Source: Calocera cornea HHB12733
Lineage: Eukaryota > Basidiomycota > Dacrymycetes > Dacrymycetales > Dacrymycetaceae
Direction: 5' to 3'
Length of the DNA stretch: 64,000 nt
Assembly: GCA_001632435.1 (NCBI GenBank)
Contig: KV423919.1
Span: 186,001-250,000 of the forward strand
Positions within the stretch are counted from its first letter, which is position 1; every line of letters begins with the position of its first letter. Both the position numbers and the translations under genes were made by a program. Below are positions 30,665 to 41,971 of the stretch, in pieces. The notes beneath the pieces are model-generated. The model was not told the origin of the DNA. It worked only from the letters and a program-made list of their open reading frames with translations, and made no database searches.

Positions 30665-33548
30665 TCAGAAAAGTTGGTCCATCAAGTCATCATCAGGTTG
30701 CCTCATGCTTGGTTCAATAAACAGCAACAGCTGCTCAAACAGCTGCATGCGTTTCCTGAATATGTCGTCCTTCTCCTCTTCATCATGGGTGTACACTGGC
30801 ACACTTGAACGCGATGGATGCTCGATGTCAGCGCAGTCTGGATCATCGTCGCCCTCCGGTGACCGGAGAATGTATTCCATCAGTGAATGATAAGCAGCAG
30901 TCTCTTCGGTACTACTCATGTTGACGGTCGGTCCGATAGTGTCCCGCAGGAATGACAATGCGGCTTGAATGTCGCTTGTCGTGTGGCATAGCTCAATAAA
31001 GCTGAGGTTGTGATCGATCAGCTATCGCTGGCAATAACCGAGCCGGTCGCTTACCTGTGCCTTCTGAGGAGGAATTGACATCTCCGCACCGCTTCATCAG
31101 CGACCAGGCTACGTACGGCCACTGTCAGATACAGTTTGTGCCCCAGCAGATGGCCATACCTCTCAAGGCTTACGACCCACAAGCCATTTGAGCCGCCACC
31201 GGGGTCGCCACCGAACAGGAAATGTTGTTTGGTGTCGTTGTCGTATACCACATCAAATGATGTTTGATAAGGATTGCTGCGCTCGATCGCATGTCCAACT
31301 TCCTTCCCTAACGGTGAGGCATGGCTTCCATCACCGGCTTCCACCTGCAGCGGCTCCCACGACCCCGACGAAATGGTACAGCGCCAAACCGCTGGCATAT
31401 GTCGCGAGGAGTGAGAACAACAAAATCTATGAAAACACTGAGCCCTGTGAGCCGCGGAATGGTAACTTCATCATACAGTCGTATCTCGCCCGACGGTTTG
31501 TCCAATATACTGCGCTGGCAGTCGCCGAAGATCGCGCCAAGGGTGGGCAAACTGTCTTGCAACAGGGTCTCTCGGCCGGATGGCACGTCTAACACCCAAG
31601 CATCGCTTAATTGCGCCCCATCCCGCGTACCACCAAATATGTAGGTGGTCTTGGCCGTCTCATCCAGCAACATGCTGTGATCTACGGAGTGGTCAGTAGG
31701 TCGTCGCACGACAAGAAGAAAGGACATACCCTTTCGCGATAGAATTGCGCCACCACGAATTTTATCATCGCTGTAGGGAGGTCAAGGGAAGCTCTGAACA
31801 TGCAACTCCCAGGCCACTGACAATATCATTTTCCAGGTGCGTGCGGCGATATCGTAGCAATACAGCCCCGCAAAGAGCCGGTTGCGCTGTCGGGTGACAA
31901 TTTCGCCTCCGAAGACGTACAGCCTTTGTGAATCGCTGTCAACGACCATGCGATGGCCGTGCAAAAGAGGCGGCCCGCCCTCTGCCTACATTCCAATAGG
32001 TAAGCGGCGTCCGCAAGAATACATAGTCACTTGCCTCAGTATCGAGGCTGAGCTTCTCCCATGTGCCTCTGTTATGCCCCGCAGTCTTGAATCGGAAGAA
32101 ATCAGAGGGAAATCGCTCCGACGGAGGTTCCTCCACGTTGTCACCAGATTCATGATACTGCTTGGTATTGATGTATCGGCCCAAGATGAATATGCTGTTC
32201 GTACGTCGATCGTATGTCATGGCATGGCCGACCCTCGCACCCGGTCCTCCATCGGCTTGCGTGTGCAAGCTGAGGACGCGCCACCTCTCAGCCTGTATAT
32301 CGTAAGACCAGAAGTCGGGCAGCTCTCGCACGCCATCCCATCCACCAAGAAGATAGATGTGTCGGCCATGATGTCCATGGTCCAAGCACAAAGTGTGCCC
32401 TCCCCGGTTACAAGGTGCATCAGCTTTGCCAGGTTCCGCCGCTGATTCCACTCGCCGCCAGCATGCTCGTGGACTGCATGAGCCGAGGTACGATGCGAAG
32501 CCGCCCTTAGCACCAATTTCTCTGAAGACGGATTCTGCAGCTCCATAATCCATGCGATTGACCACAGTATCATAGAGACGAGATACCAGAGGATCCTCCA
32601 GCACAGTCTTTGTAGCATTCAGGATGTTCGTGTTCACGTGTTCCAGACCTCGTTGTCGGAGGAACTTCATCACAAGCCTCATGCCTTCGCGCTCTCTTGA
32701 CTGTTCTCATATCAGCTGTAAACCCGCAGAGTCGAGTACGGCTAGCTCACATCCTGCAATGAAGTGCTGACCTTCCGAACGTATACCGGGTCGTCCCACC
32801 CCTCGATGACAACGTTCCAGATGCTCGCATTGTATTTGGGCATGTGAGCACTAGGAAGGGCATGAGATAACACCAGATGCATAAGTAATTAAGCTGACGA
32901 AAGTGGCACGATCTTGACGAATCGCATCGGCAAGTCCTGTCCCATAATGAGATCTTGATCTGCTATCGCAGCCCTAGAAGCATACATATTCGAAGTCTCC
33001 AGGTCCACTGGGTTCAAACCGGACTGTCTCATCGATGTCGTCGTCCTTCAACTGGCCTTGGAACTTCAAACTCAAGCGATCTTCTGAAGCACCGGTCCAC
33101 ACTTCGAACTCATGAAGATTACATGGATGGGCTGAGCAGAAGCTTGAGTGACTCGTGCAGGTAGACGTGCCGGGACTTACGCTTGTAGTGCTGTGGTATG
33201 CCTTTAGTACGATGTACTCTGATATATTACAGACAACGCACCTTGCGAAAGGTTATTGTAGCTGCGTAACGAGTATTGTAAGACGATCGCCACACGTTCA
33301 CGGGAGCATACTGTACACTCACACAGCACGCTGAGCTTCTTCAACTCGAGCACGATCCACGCTTTTCCAGGACCCTTGATCTCCGTACTCCACCGGCTGG
33401 CAGGGTCATGTCGATCGTTCTCCAGAATACGCTCTGGGCGGTAGGGGTTCGAGTAGGAGCTCGCGCCAACTATTGTGAATTCCAGCTCGTGCACCAGTGG
33501 CTCGCTCGCCAGGCCAGCAGAAGTAGACGCCACTTGGACGTCCTCCAT
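30665..33548 (-). CDS. MKLN1: muskelin homologue (kelch, CTLH-complex subunit)
   Basis: ATG 33546-33548 (MEDVQVASTSAGLASEPLVH). The N-terminal discoidin-like muskelin_N domain: SSYSNPYRPERILENDRHDP, ASRWSTEIKGPGKAWIVLEL, then KFQGQLKDDDIDETVRFEPS. A LisH/CTLH-type helical part follows: EGMRLVMKFLRQRGLEHVNT, LEDPLVSRLYDTVVNRMDYG, ESVFREIGAKGGFASYL. Then six or so kelch blades: HIYLLGGWDGVRELPDFWSY, RVGHAMTYDRRTNSIFILGR, HGHRMVVDSDSQRLYVFGGE, GHSMLLDETAKTTYIFGGTR, and others. The C-terminal helical tail ends DDDLMDQLF at 30665. Muskelin is a substrate-receptor-like subunit of the CTLH/GID E3 ubiquitin ligase in animals. About ten exons. It converges on prefoldin 4 with 84 bp between stops. Confidence 0.93.
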
Positions 33549-34944
33549 TACAAGAAGGTCTCCGCGTCGCCCAAGTCAGCTTTGTGCAAGCAGGCTCAGC
33601 AGAACCACAGACGAAGGAAGCGCTCAAAGGTTCCGGAGCTGAATGAAGAGGACAACGCGGTCGTCGCGTGAACGCGTCGGATTGCCTCCGAACAAAGATC
33701 TCGGAGCTGTGGCGTTCGGCTCCGGCCATCTCAGCCATCGTACGCTGCTGGCACCTGAGCCAGGCACAGGAACTTCGGCCCGCAAAAACTTGTAATCAAG
33801 CCTCTTTCTCGAGATGTTCGCACGCATTCGAATGATTCTTCCATCAACAGCAGGGGCCAGCGCGTAAACGGATTTCACGGTGACCACGAAGAGGACTTTC
33901 GATGGTCAGCCGCACCGTCGGCTGCGCGAATCGTTCGGCAGAGGCTCGGACGATGTCCGCGATTCTCGGTTATCGATAAATAGGATCTCGGATTACTCCA
34001 TCGAGTATGAATATTCTCGACGCGACGATACGGATCCGCCGAAGCGCTTATGTCCATGTGCCCAGCTAGAAGGTAGCCAGTCTCATAGAATGCACATTCC
34101 GGAATAACGCCTCGGGCTCATCTGAAATCGCCAATGGTCCCGACTTGGCAGGTCGGGAAGAGCAAGGAGTTTGTCATACCCATGACCTCCGTGGACTCGC
34201 GGAAGCCGCATCGGGGTTCCAAGTTACCTGCACTCAACTCTCATTACCGATTGCATCGTTTTCTACGACCCAGGTTAGCCTTTTACAGCAGGTTACCAAC
34301 ACTTACATACACATGTGTCTACCTCGTGTGATCACTAGAACCACAGAATTCGATCGGGTGTTCTGGGCATACGTACCATGCTCCGCTGCGCTGCATCGGA
34401 GAGAATCAATGCATCGCTCGATCAGCAAACATGTGGAAAGAAGCTGTTAAATTACAGCTGGCAAGTAGCGGAATCGTCTAGCCGGGCAGTCGCCGCATTA
34501 TTCTGACCGGCGTTGAGGCGATCCAGTCAGCATAAAAAGCCATCGATTTACCAATAACAATGCCACACATGGTTAGTTATCGTGGTGCGCGGTGCTTGGA
34601 GAGACGGAGTCCATCGGGGTCTTTGTGGAATGTATCTAGATAACGGGCGTCGGCATGGGCTGGGCAAGATCTGTATAGGGTCCAGCCGAATGCCCATCAG
34701 GAATGCGGGTTGAGCACCGCCTGCCGTCAGGCAACACCTAACCCCCACCTTCTTTTCCCCGTCGACCATTTCCTACATCAGACCACGTCTTCGTCTTGTC
34801 ACCCTTCGGGCAACGGACCAATGGAAATAGACGTCGAATATGATAGAGGCGTTCGGAACGCTCCTGGCGGTCAGCTAACCGCTCTTATATGCATGTGCCG
34901 CCCGCCCGCGCCCAGGATACCCCACGCAGCCTCCCTACAGCGCG
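33549..34944. other. 1.4-kb spacer, muskelin / subtilase
   Basis: Divergent 5' flanks. Two minus-strand open frames (33624-33887 and 33878-34057) have protein-like stretches but no recognisable family; see findings. A TTATATG at 34885-34891, 60 bp before the subtilase ATG, could be a weak TATA box. Confidence 0.4.
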
Positions 34945-37900
34945 ATGCGGGTCAACGGTGCTGTTTCCTTGCTGGGGCTAGCGCTCACGGCCTATGCCCT
35001 GAAGATCGTGCCGAACGCCTACATCGTCGAGTTTGAAAGCTCCATCGACCTGACGCGTCGCGTTCCGGTCAGTGTTTGCGCCTGCTAGCTGGTCTAGACC
35101 AGTGAAACTAAAATAGCTCAATCAGCCTCATGCAGCGTTCTATGCTGAGCTTGAAAGCGCCGGAGTATCCTACTCTGTACGAACCGAATACGATGTGCCG
35201 GAGCTGTTCGTTGGAACCGCCATCGAGCTAGGAGTAGGTAGCTTCCCCTCAAACGTAGAAAACGGTCCTGACGTCCAGCGCAGGATGCGAGCCACTATCA
35301 AGCGCTGTCATCCATTGGTGGAGTGAAGGCAATCAAGCCGCTGCATCTCGTTTCCCGGCCTAAGCCGGTCAATATCATGACATGGGCATCGGGCGAGAAC
35401 CCGCCGTACCTGCCTGATACCGAGAGCACGCATGTTATGACTGGCGTTGACAAGCTGCATGCGGAGGGCTTTACCGGGAGGGACATCAAGGTCGGGATCA
35501 TCGATACAGGCACTGACTGTGCGCCCCACCTTTTGTTCTTCCTGAGTATGCGTGTACTGATGAGAGACTGGGCAGACACCAATCCCTGGTTGGGAGGCTG
35601 CTTCGGCTCAGGATGCAAAGTCGCGCTGGGTTGGGACTTGGTCGGCGACGCATACAACGTATGTTACATCCTGCGATACCTTTCCGTAATCTGAAACACT
35701 GCAGGGTACAAACCTTCCTATGCCTGATCCGGATCCGCTGGATCAGTGTGAAGGTGAGCATACTACCCTGTCAGCTCGGCATGTGATCTGACGACGATGT
35801 TTGTGAGGTCATGGCACTCACGTAGCGGGTATTATTGGTGCTAACCCTGGGAACTTCTACGGCATATCTGGAGTTGCATACGATGCCACCCTTGCGTCAT
35901 AGTAAGTGCTTCTTGGCTCGCGCGGGAAGACATCTACAGCTGCATACAGTCGTGTCTTCGGATGTAACGCCGATTCCGGAGAGGATGTAATCATCAACGC
36001 CATGATCATGGCATATAATGACAGTTGCGACGTCATCAACCTCTCTCTCGGTGGTGTGCAGGGCTGGACTTCATCCCAGGGCGCTGTGGTCGCGAGCCGG
36101 CTGGCAGATTTGGGCATGATTGTTGCCATCTCCGCAGGCAATGACGGGGCGAACGGTGCCTGGTATGCCAGTGACCCTGCCGAGGGGCAGAGTGTCATTT
36201 CCGTCGCAAGTGTGGACAAGTATGCGTAATGCTTCGACTCTTGCAACGTTTAATAACACTAGCTTGTAGCGTTGTCACGCCCATCCAGAACTTCACGCTT
36301 TCAGATGGATATGGCCCAGTGGTAAGCAATCATGCGACAATCTGTAGCCCTACTCACCAGCAACAGCCCTACTATCAAGCAGTCCCTTACTCGATTGACG
36401 GGCCCATTCCTTTCTTTGTCACGTCATTCAACACGACCAACACGACCGATGCTTGTAATCCTTTCCCTGACGACACGCCAGATCTTTCCGGCTACGTAAC
36501 CCTCATCAGGCGTGGAACCTGCCCTTTCGTAAGCACATTCCATTTTGTGTTTGCTATAGATGCCTTGAATGTCCACTCGTAGCTCACAAAGGCGGCCAAC
36601 GCAGAAGCGAAAGGCGCAATATGGGTACTCATCTATGATAAGTAGGGCGCGTCAACTTGACCAACGACATGAGCTGACCTACGCTCCAGCATAGATGAAA
36701 GCAGCCTTCTTGCCATCAGTGAGAATAATCGGACGATGTCCCTCATCTCCCAGGCTGACGGCATCCATGTACGCGGCTTCGCTTAGTGCGGTAAGTGTGC
36801 TGTTATTGACATTCATCTCCGCAGATCGTCAATGCAATCGCGAATGGGGAGAATATCACAGGTACGGATCACTGTGGCATTGCATTTCCGGGAGTTGCTC
36901 AAGCCATAAAAGCGACCTTCCTGCAGAACACCGTGGCGAACATAGCGAACCCCGCTACCGGTGGATTGATATCGACCTTTAGCTCTATTGGGCCAACCTA
37001 TGACATGTTTTTCAAGCCATCTGTTGCTGCTCCAGGGGGCAGTGAGCTATTCAACCTATAACAGAGTCTCGCACACCTTAACGTTGCGTAGATATCCTCT
37101 CGACATTCCCTGTGAATTTCGGATCATTTGCGACCATCTCTGGAACATCAATGTCTTCGCCCTTCGTGGCCGGAAGCTCTGCGCTGCTCGTTCAAGCAAA
37201 GGGGAGGAGTACATCGAACGCCCTGCGTGCTCGTGATCTCTTGGAGACGACAGGCAAAGTGATACCGGCAAGCTACAACGACACTTCAATCCTGCAAACG
37301 GCAGCACAGCAAGGCAGCGGTCTCATCAATGTTTGGAACGCGATTCACTACAGCACGCTTCTCACACCCGGAGAACTACTACTGAATGACACAGCGAATT
37401 TCAAAGGCGACCAGACCATCAAGGTGTTCAACACTGGTGTTGAGAAGCAATTCTACACCATCAAGCACGTTCCCGCAGGGACAGTCATAACCTATAACGA
37501 TGTCAGGGCATTTTCCATCTCCGACTGTTCTGTACTGAGGCCGTTTAGTCCCTCGCTATCAACAGCCCACTGCCTTTCAGTGATGTGACTGCGAATGTGC
37601 ACATCTTCCCGAGTTCATTCAGTCTGTTCCCCGGGCAGGCACTCAACGTTTCGTTGAAGTTCATTCCTCCCACAGCGGTTGACCCCACAACCTTCCCTGT
37701 GTACTCCGGATACATTATGGTGGAGAGCGATTCCGGGGAGAGCTTGCATAGCTCATACCTTGGTGTGGCCGGCTCTCTCGCTACTGCCCATATCATTGAC
37801 AACACCGATGCCTTTTTCGGTACGAGTCGCCGGCGAGAATTGATTGATCCGAGCTAATGACTTGACAGGGCCAGGAAACACTCTCCCACTCCTCACAGAC

Positions 37901-38427
37901 GCGACTGGGATCAACATCAACTACACTGACCTGGCAGCGGAGTACTTCACAATGACCCCTGATGATCAGCCTACTCTCTATATGAGGTGCCTCCTGTCGT
38001 CTAGAATGCACTGCTGTGATAAGCTTACTCCTTCCTCAGGTTTTTGTTCGGGACTTTTCTGGCATACGTCGATCTAGTGTCTGCTTCTTTAAACCTGGAG
38101 AAGAGGGAGGCGAGCTCGTTCCGTGGCCTCCCGCTTCTGGGCAATATTCTCGAGCTAGATCAATGGCCCAGGTCGTCATCTGCTACGGATGGTGAGTTAG
38201 GTATCGGCTTTTGCAAGCTCGATACTCACGATTACTCAGCTGCTGACAATGGATTCTTCCCCTTCCAATGGAACGGGACTTGCGCGAATGGCAGCTATGC
38301 TGCAAATGGGGAATACAAGATGGTGCTGCGGGCCTTGAGGGTGCTCGGAGACCCTGCGAATGATGCAGACTGGGAGGCTTGGATGTCGCCGATCTTCGGA
38401 GTGAACATTACAGCCGGTGGTCCTTAG
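34945..38427 (+). CDS. secreted subtilisin-like serine peptidase (S8), complete
   Basis: ATG 34945 opens a signal peptide (MRVNGAVSLLGLALTAYALK), then an I9-type propeptide (IVPNAYIVEFESSIDLTRRV; PHAAFYAELESAGVSYSVRT; LFVGTAIELGV). The catalytic domain shows Asp in VGIIDTGTD (codon 35503-35505), His in GHGTHVAGIIG (codon 35810-35812), the oxyanion Asn region AISAGNDG, and Ser in SGTSMSSPFVAG (codon 37148-37150). All three triad residues are present. A PA domain (DDTPDLSGYVTLIRRGTCPF) is inserted before the Ser motif, and a beta-rich Fn3-like C-terminal region ends MSPIFGVNITAGGP. About a dozen introns of 45-65 bp. This is the intact paralogue of the partial gene at 1-2231, and intron positions mostly correspond. 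Such Vpr-like enzymes are extracellular nutrient-acquiring peptidases in fungi. Confidence 0.94.
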
Positions 38428-38533
38428 CTGTCGTCAGCACAAAAGACCGAATTGTAGATAGTTACCTCGCTGAGCATTCTTACCACGATGTAAAAATGTG
38501 AAACAATCAAGATGATCGTGACCCGGACCCTCA

Positions 38534-38563
38534 ACGCGACGCGACGCGTCCTACATTACGCGT
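38534..38563. promoter_or_regulatory. clustered MluI cell-cycle boxes before DCC1
   Basis: ACGCGA at 38534, ACGCGT at 38544-38549 and ACGCGT at 38558-38563, all within 60 bp of ATG 38590. This matches an MBF-type G1/S site array and suits a replication/cohesion gene. It is also a reason to prefer the 38590 start over the in-frame ATG at 38512. Confidence 0.5.
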
Positions 38564-38589
38564 TTCCCCCTGCTTCACGCAGTTCACCT

Positions 38590-39914
38590 ATGGCTCAACA
38601 GAACGCATACACGCTCAGACTAGCAGCGCCGTCTGAGGAACAGACATTTCGACTTGTCGAACTTCCTCCAGAGCTGCTGTCGATAGTCGAAAGCGAGACC
38701 TCCGAATTATCGCTGACGATCAAGGGCAAGCAGTCGGACGACGCGGTTCTGTGCTCATCGTCCACCACCTATGCACTTCGAGCTGTCACCGTATCCAATG
38801 CATTTTTTATTGTTCAACCAGCGCAGTTGATCGTCGAAGATGGAGAAGAAGGCGACACCACGCTGGAAATCACAGGCCAGGTGAAGGACATCATCGAGGT
38901 GCACAAGGCGGTACCGAGGCTCGACCGCCTGAATGGCCTCATGAGGGGGAGTGAGTGGAATGGAGAGGATGAGGATATGGATGACCGGAACGTGCGTCTA
39001 TCCCAGCCTAACGCAATGAAAAGCACTGATCTAGAACTAGACCAAGCGCCGGAGATACACCTACGAACAGGTTTCTGGAGTGGTCCAGGCGAGCACGGAG
39101 GAGCTGGGGGAGGGATTACGAGAGGCCCACGTCCTCCATATCGGTGGTATGCCACCGCCCCTAGCTTGCTTACCATCATCTGATGTTCTCCTCCTAGGGA
39201 AACTGCGCTCTTTACCACCTTCCCAGCTGTCCATGATTCTGGAGGCCATTCTGACGAGCCTGGTTGCACGATCGCTCGCGCCAAAGAATGTTCCGTTAGA
39301 CGAGTTCCTCGATGCGATGGAAGAGGACCATGATCTTCCGAGAGATGTGATTCGCGGCGTCATTGCGTGGTATGGAGATGTCAGCGAGGAGCGGTGGAGG
39401 GCAGATATGGCCAGCTTAGTGCGAGAGATAGGGCTCGGGCTGCTCACGGAATTGCGGGTATGCCCTTGGCGCACTCTAGGACGACAGAGGAGCTCACATC
39501 CCACAGGACAATCCGATGACAGAAGCGGAATTCATGACTCTATGGGAGAAGAAGGTTGGGGATAGCTTTGCGAACGAAATCACTCTGGATCTCCTTCATG
39601 TGAGACTCACCAACCGTGTTCCCCGCTTGATCTATCTGACCATCTCGCAGGGTTACTTCCTGCAGCCAGAGCCACCAAGCAAGGCTCTTGTATACTTCCC
39701 GCACACGGCTCTCCCTGCAACACCCGCCGCAAGGTTCGCGGACCTCTTCCTGGCGAGGCCACGCTGGCTGTCCGAAGACATGGAGCCGTTCCTCAAAGGC
39801 TTGCCGGGCGGGGACAGCAAGACGGTGCGAGATGCGCTGCTTGTTAAGTTTGCGCGGAAGAGCGAGGCTGAGAACGGGACCGTGTGGTGGAGCACAAGAG
39901 CCAACTATACCTGA
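38590..39914 (+). CDS. DCC1: sister chromatid cohesion protein DCC1
   Basis: Subunit of the Ctf18-Dcc1-Ctf8 RFC-like complex that acts on PCNA at forks for cohesion. ATG 38590 (MAQQNAYTLRLAAPSEEQTF). Conserved: RLVELPPELLSIVES, ELSLTIKGKQSDDAVLCSSS, TTYALRAVTVSNAFFIVQ, then YTYEQVSGVVQASTEELGEG, HVLHIGGKLRSLPPSQL, the winged-helix part PRDVIRGVIAWYGDV, EITLDLLHGYFLQPEP, and near the C-terminus RFADLFLARPRWLSEDMEPF followed by VRDALLVKFARKSEAENG and STRANYT. The order and the RPRW.. block are those of DSCC1. About five exons. An alternative upstream ATG at 38512 would add 26 residues encoded by the ACGCGT cluster. It converges on the DUF262 gene with 77 bp between stops. Confidence 0.92.
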
Positions 39915-39991
39915 CATTATATCTCTCGTAGCACGCATGGCTATCTATCACGTTATACAGCAGAATCTGCACAAGCGGAACGCGGTGCGCC

Positions 39992-41971
39992 TCAGCGCCG
40001 ACTCGGATGCGGCCTGTACTCGTCGTCCCTGCTGACCGCTTTCCGCTTCCTCGGCCCGCTCCCATCGCTTTTGCTCGGGATGTATGCCTTGGAAACTTTG
40101 ATCGACTTGATGTAGTTCCACATGAACTTGCACACGACGCTGTTGGCGCGGATGTCCTTGAACTGTTCGCGAGTCTTCTTCCGCAGAAGCTTCATGTGTA
40201 ATGCCTTGTCCTCGGGAGGCGCGTCTTTCATGTAGCCTATTAGCAGGCCGATCATGACCAGCTCCACGGGTGCCACCCTGTGAGCCGCGTAAGAACACGC
40301 GCATACAGCCACCCTGTGAAGACGCTCACCTCTCTGTGATGTCACGGAATCCAGCATTGTAGCGGTTGTCACGGGCGAGGGAAACGTACTCGGCAAAGAT
40401 CTGCAGGACCTCGAGCCTGAACGAGTTGGTTGGCACCTCTTTCTTCCGCAAGAACTTGTCCAGCTGCGTCTGACCCGGCCAAACGAAGGTCGGCAAGTTG
40501 TACAGCTGCGTAAGCCATGAACCTCCGATTGACACAGCCAAACAAACGATGGCTTACGCAGGCCAGGATCTGCGCACAACAAGCAAAGTCCACTCCGCGC
40601 TTCTTCTGCCAGTTGATCGAGTCCCCGAGCGTGTTCTCCCCATCGACGTACTGCTTCTGCAACTGCCTGACAAAGTCGGCAAAGGGCGATGTGATGCCTT
40701 GCAGCTTCTCTGGGAGGATATCAGGGGATGCCCATCGAGGCAGGTCGGACGTGACACGCACCAGATGCAGAGAGTGCAACACCGAGCTGCACCCTGCGGA
40801 AGATCTCCCGCTCGTTATCCTCGTCAATGTCCTGGTACTGGACTACGGCCATCGTCAGTACCCGCACGAGGGGAAGAAACGCAAGTGGAGCGCATACTGC
40901 ACGAGATCGGCTTCTGCGCAAACTCCTTTTTGAGCCGATCAGGCAGCGGCTGGTTGCGCTTGTTGTCCTGCCCAAACGGGAGATTATACCAGTACTTGGT
41001 CCCGTTGCTATCGAACGTCAGCAGGACGCCGACCAGAGCCGCAGGCCGACTCACCTGTGAACGTCTAGCACCAATGGTCAACGGGTGTTGGAGAGGAGAG
41101 GAGCAGATACGCACAAGGGATCAACCCCTCCATGAACCGCACCATGCTCGTCAGCCGCTGCTTGCCGTCCATGCACACCCGGCGCTCGATCTCCATCCCC
41201 CTATCCTCGTCCCACTCCCTGCGCACGGAGAAGATCACCTGGACGGGCACGATCGTCCATCAGCCCAAGGCGCTCAGTATGAAAGGAGAGCGCGCACAGC
41301 AGGGATGTAGAAATTGTTCAGCATCGAGTCGATCAGCATCATCTGCTTCTTCTCCGGCCAGACGACCTCTACACTCCGGTATGAGCCCCACCCGAGCGCG
41401 TCACAATCGAGCACGTACCTCTCTGGTACTCTGGCTCCAGGTCCAGATAGCTCTCATGGATAAGTGCTACCGCACATCAGCCCCTATCCGTACAGGCATA
41501 CACAGCCGACAGCAACAAAAGCTCACCATGCAAGTCCGCCGCAGTCATCCGGATAGCATCATAGTCCGGCAGCTTCTGGGTCAGCCTGAGCTTGCCATAG
41601 CTCCTCCTAATGCCGTCCGCGTCCTCTTCCCCCGGCCTGGCCCGGCTCCCGCTCGCCACGGGCTCTCCTGGCCCATCGTCGTCTTCATCGGCGAGGAGGT
41701 CCTGCAGCACCTGGTCCTCCTCCTCGTCCGAGGGTCCGCCCCGGTAGCCCTGCGCTGGAGGGCCGAGCGGAGGGGGCGGGCGAGGGGACGCAGCGGCGGC
41801 GATGGCTGCGCGGAGGCGGGGGTCTGCGGATGCTGTCGCGCGGCTGTGTGAGTGCGAGTGCGAGTGCGAGGAGGTGGTGGTGCCGTAGGGATTGGGGTTG
41901 CTGGCGTAGCCGGAGCCGTCGTTGGAGTTGGAGATCGAGGAACGCTTGGGGATCCGCCCGAGGGACTCCAT
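39992..41971 (-). CDS. DUF262 / GmrSD N-terminal domain protein
   Basis: Eukaryotic member of the DUF262 (GmrSD restriction enzyme N-domain, ParB/sulfiredoxin-like) family. I chose ATG 41969-41971 (MESLGRIPKRSSISNSNDGS). A disordered head contains SHSHSHSHS and acidic runs, then LRLTQKLPDYDAIRMTAADL. The core: LDLEPEYQREVVWPEKKQMM, LIDSMLNNFYIPAVLF, VIFSVRREWDEDRGMEIERR, VCMDGKQRLTSMVRFMEGL (the DGQQR-type signature), GTKYWYNLPF, VVQYQDIDEDNEREIFRRVQ, LGVALS. A helical C-terminal half follows: FVRQLQKQYVDGENTLGDSI, FRLEVLQIFAEYVSLARDNR, APVELVMIGLLIGYMKD. It ends in a basic tail (PRKRKAVSRDDEYRPHPSRR). In bacteria DUF262 pairs with an HNH nuclease (DUF1524); I see no HNH motif here. The function in fungi is unknown. 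About ten exons. Confidence 0.82.

Noticed and set aside
38512..38589. DCC1 start at ATG 38512
   Set aside because: The added residues would be encoded by the ACGCGT cluster and are not conserved-looking; family homology begins after ATG 38590.
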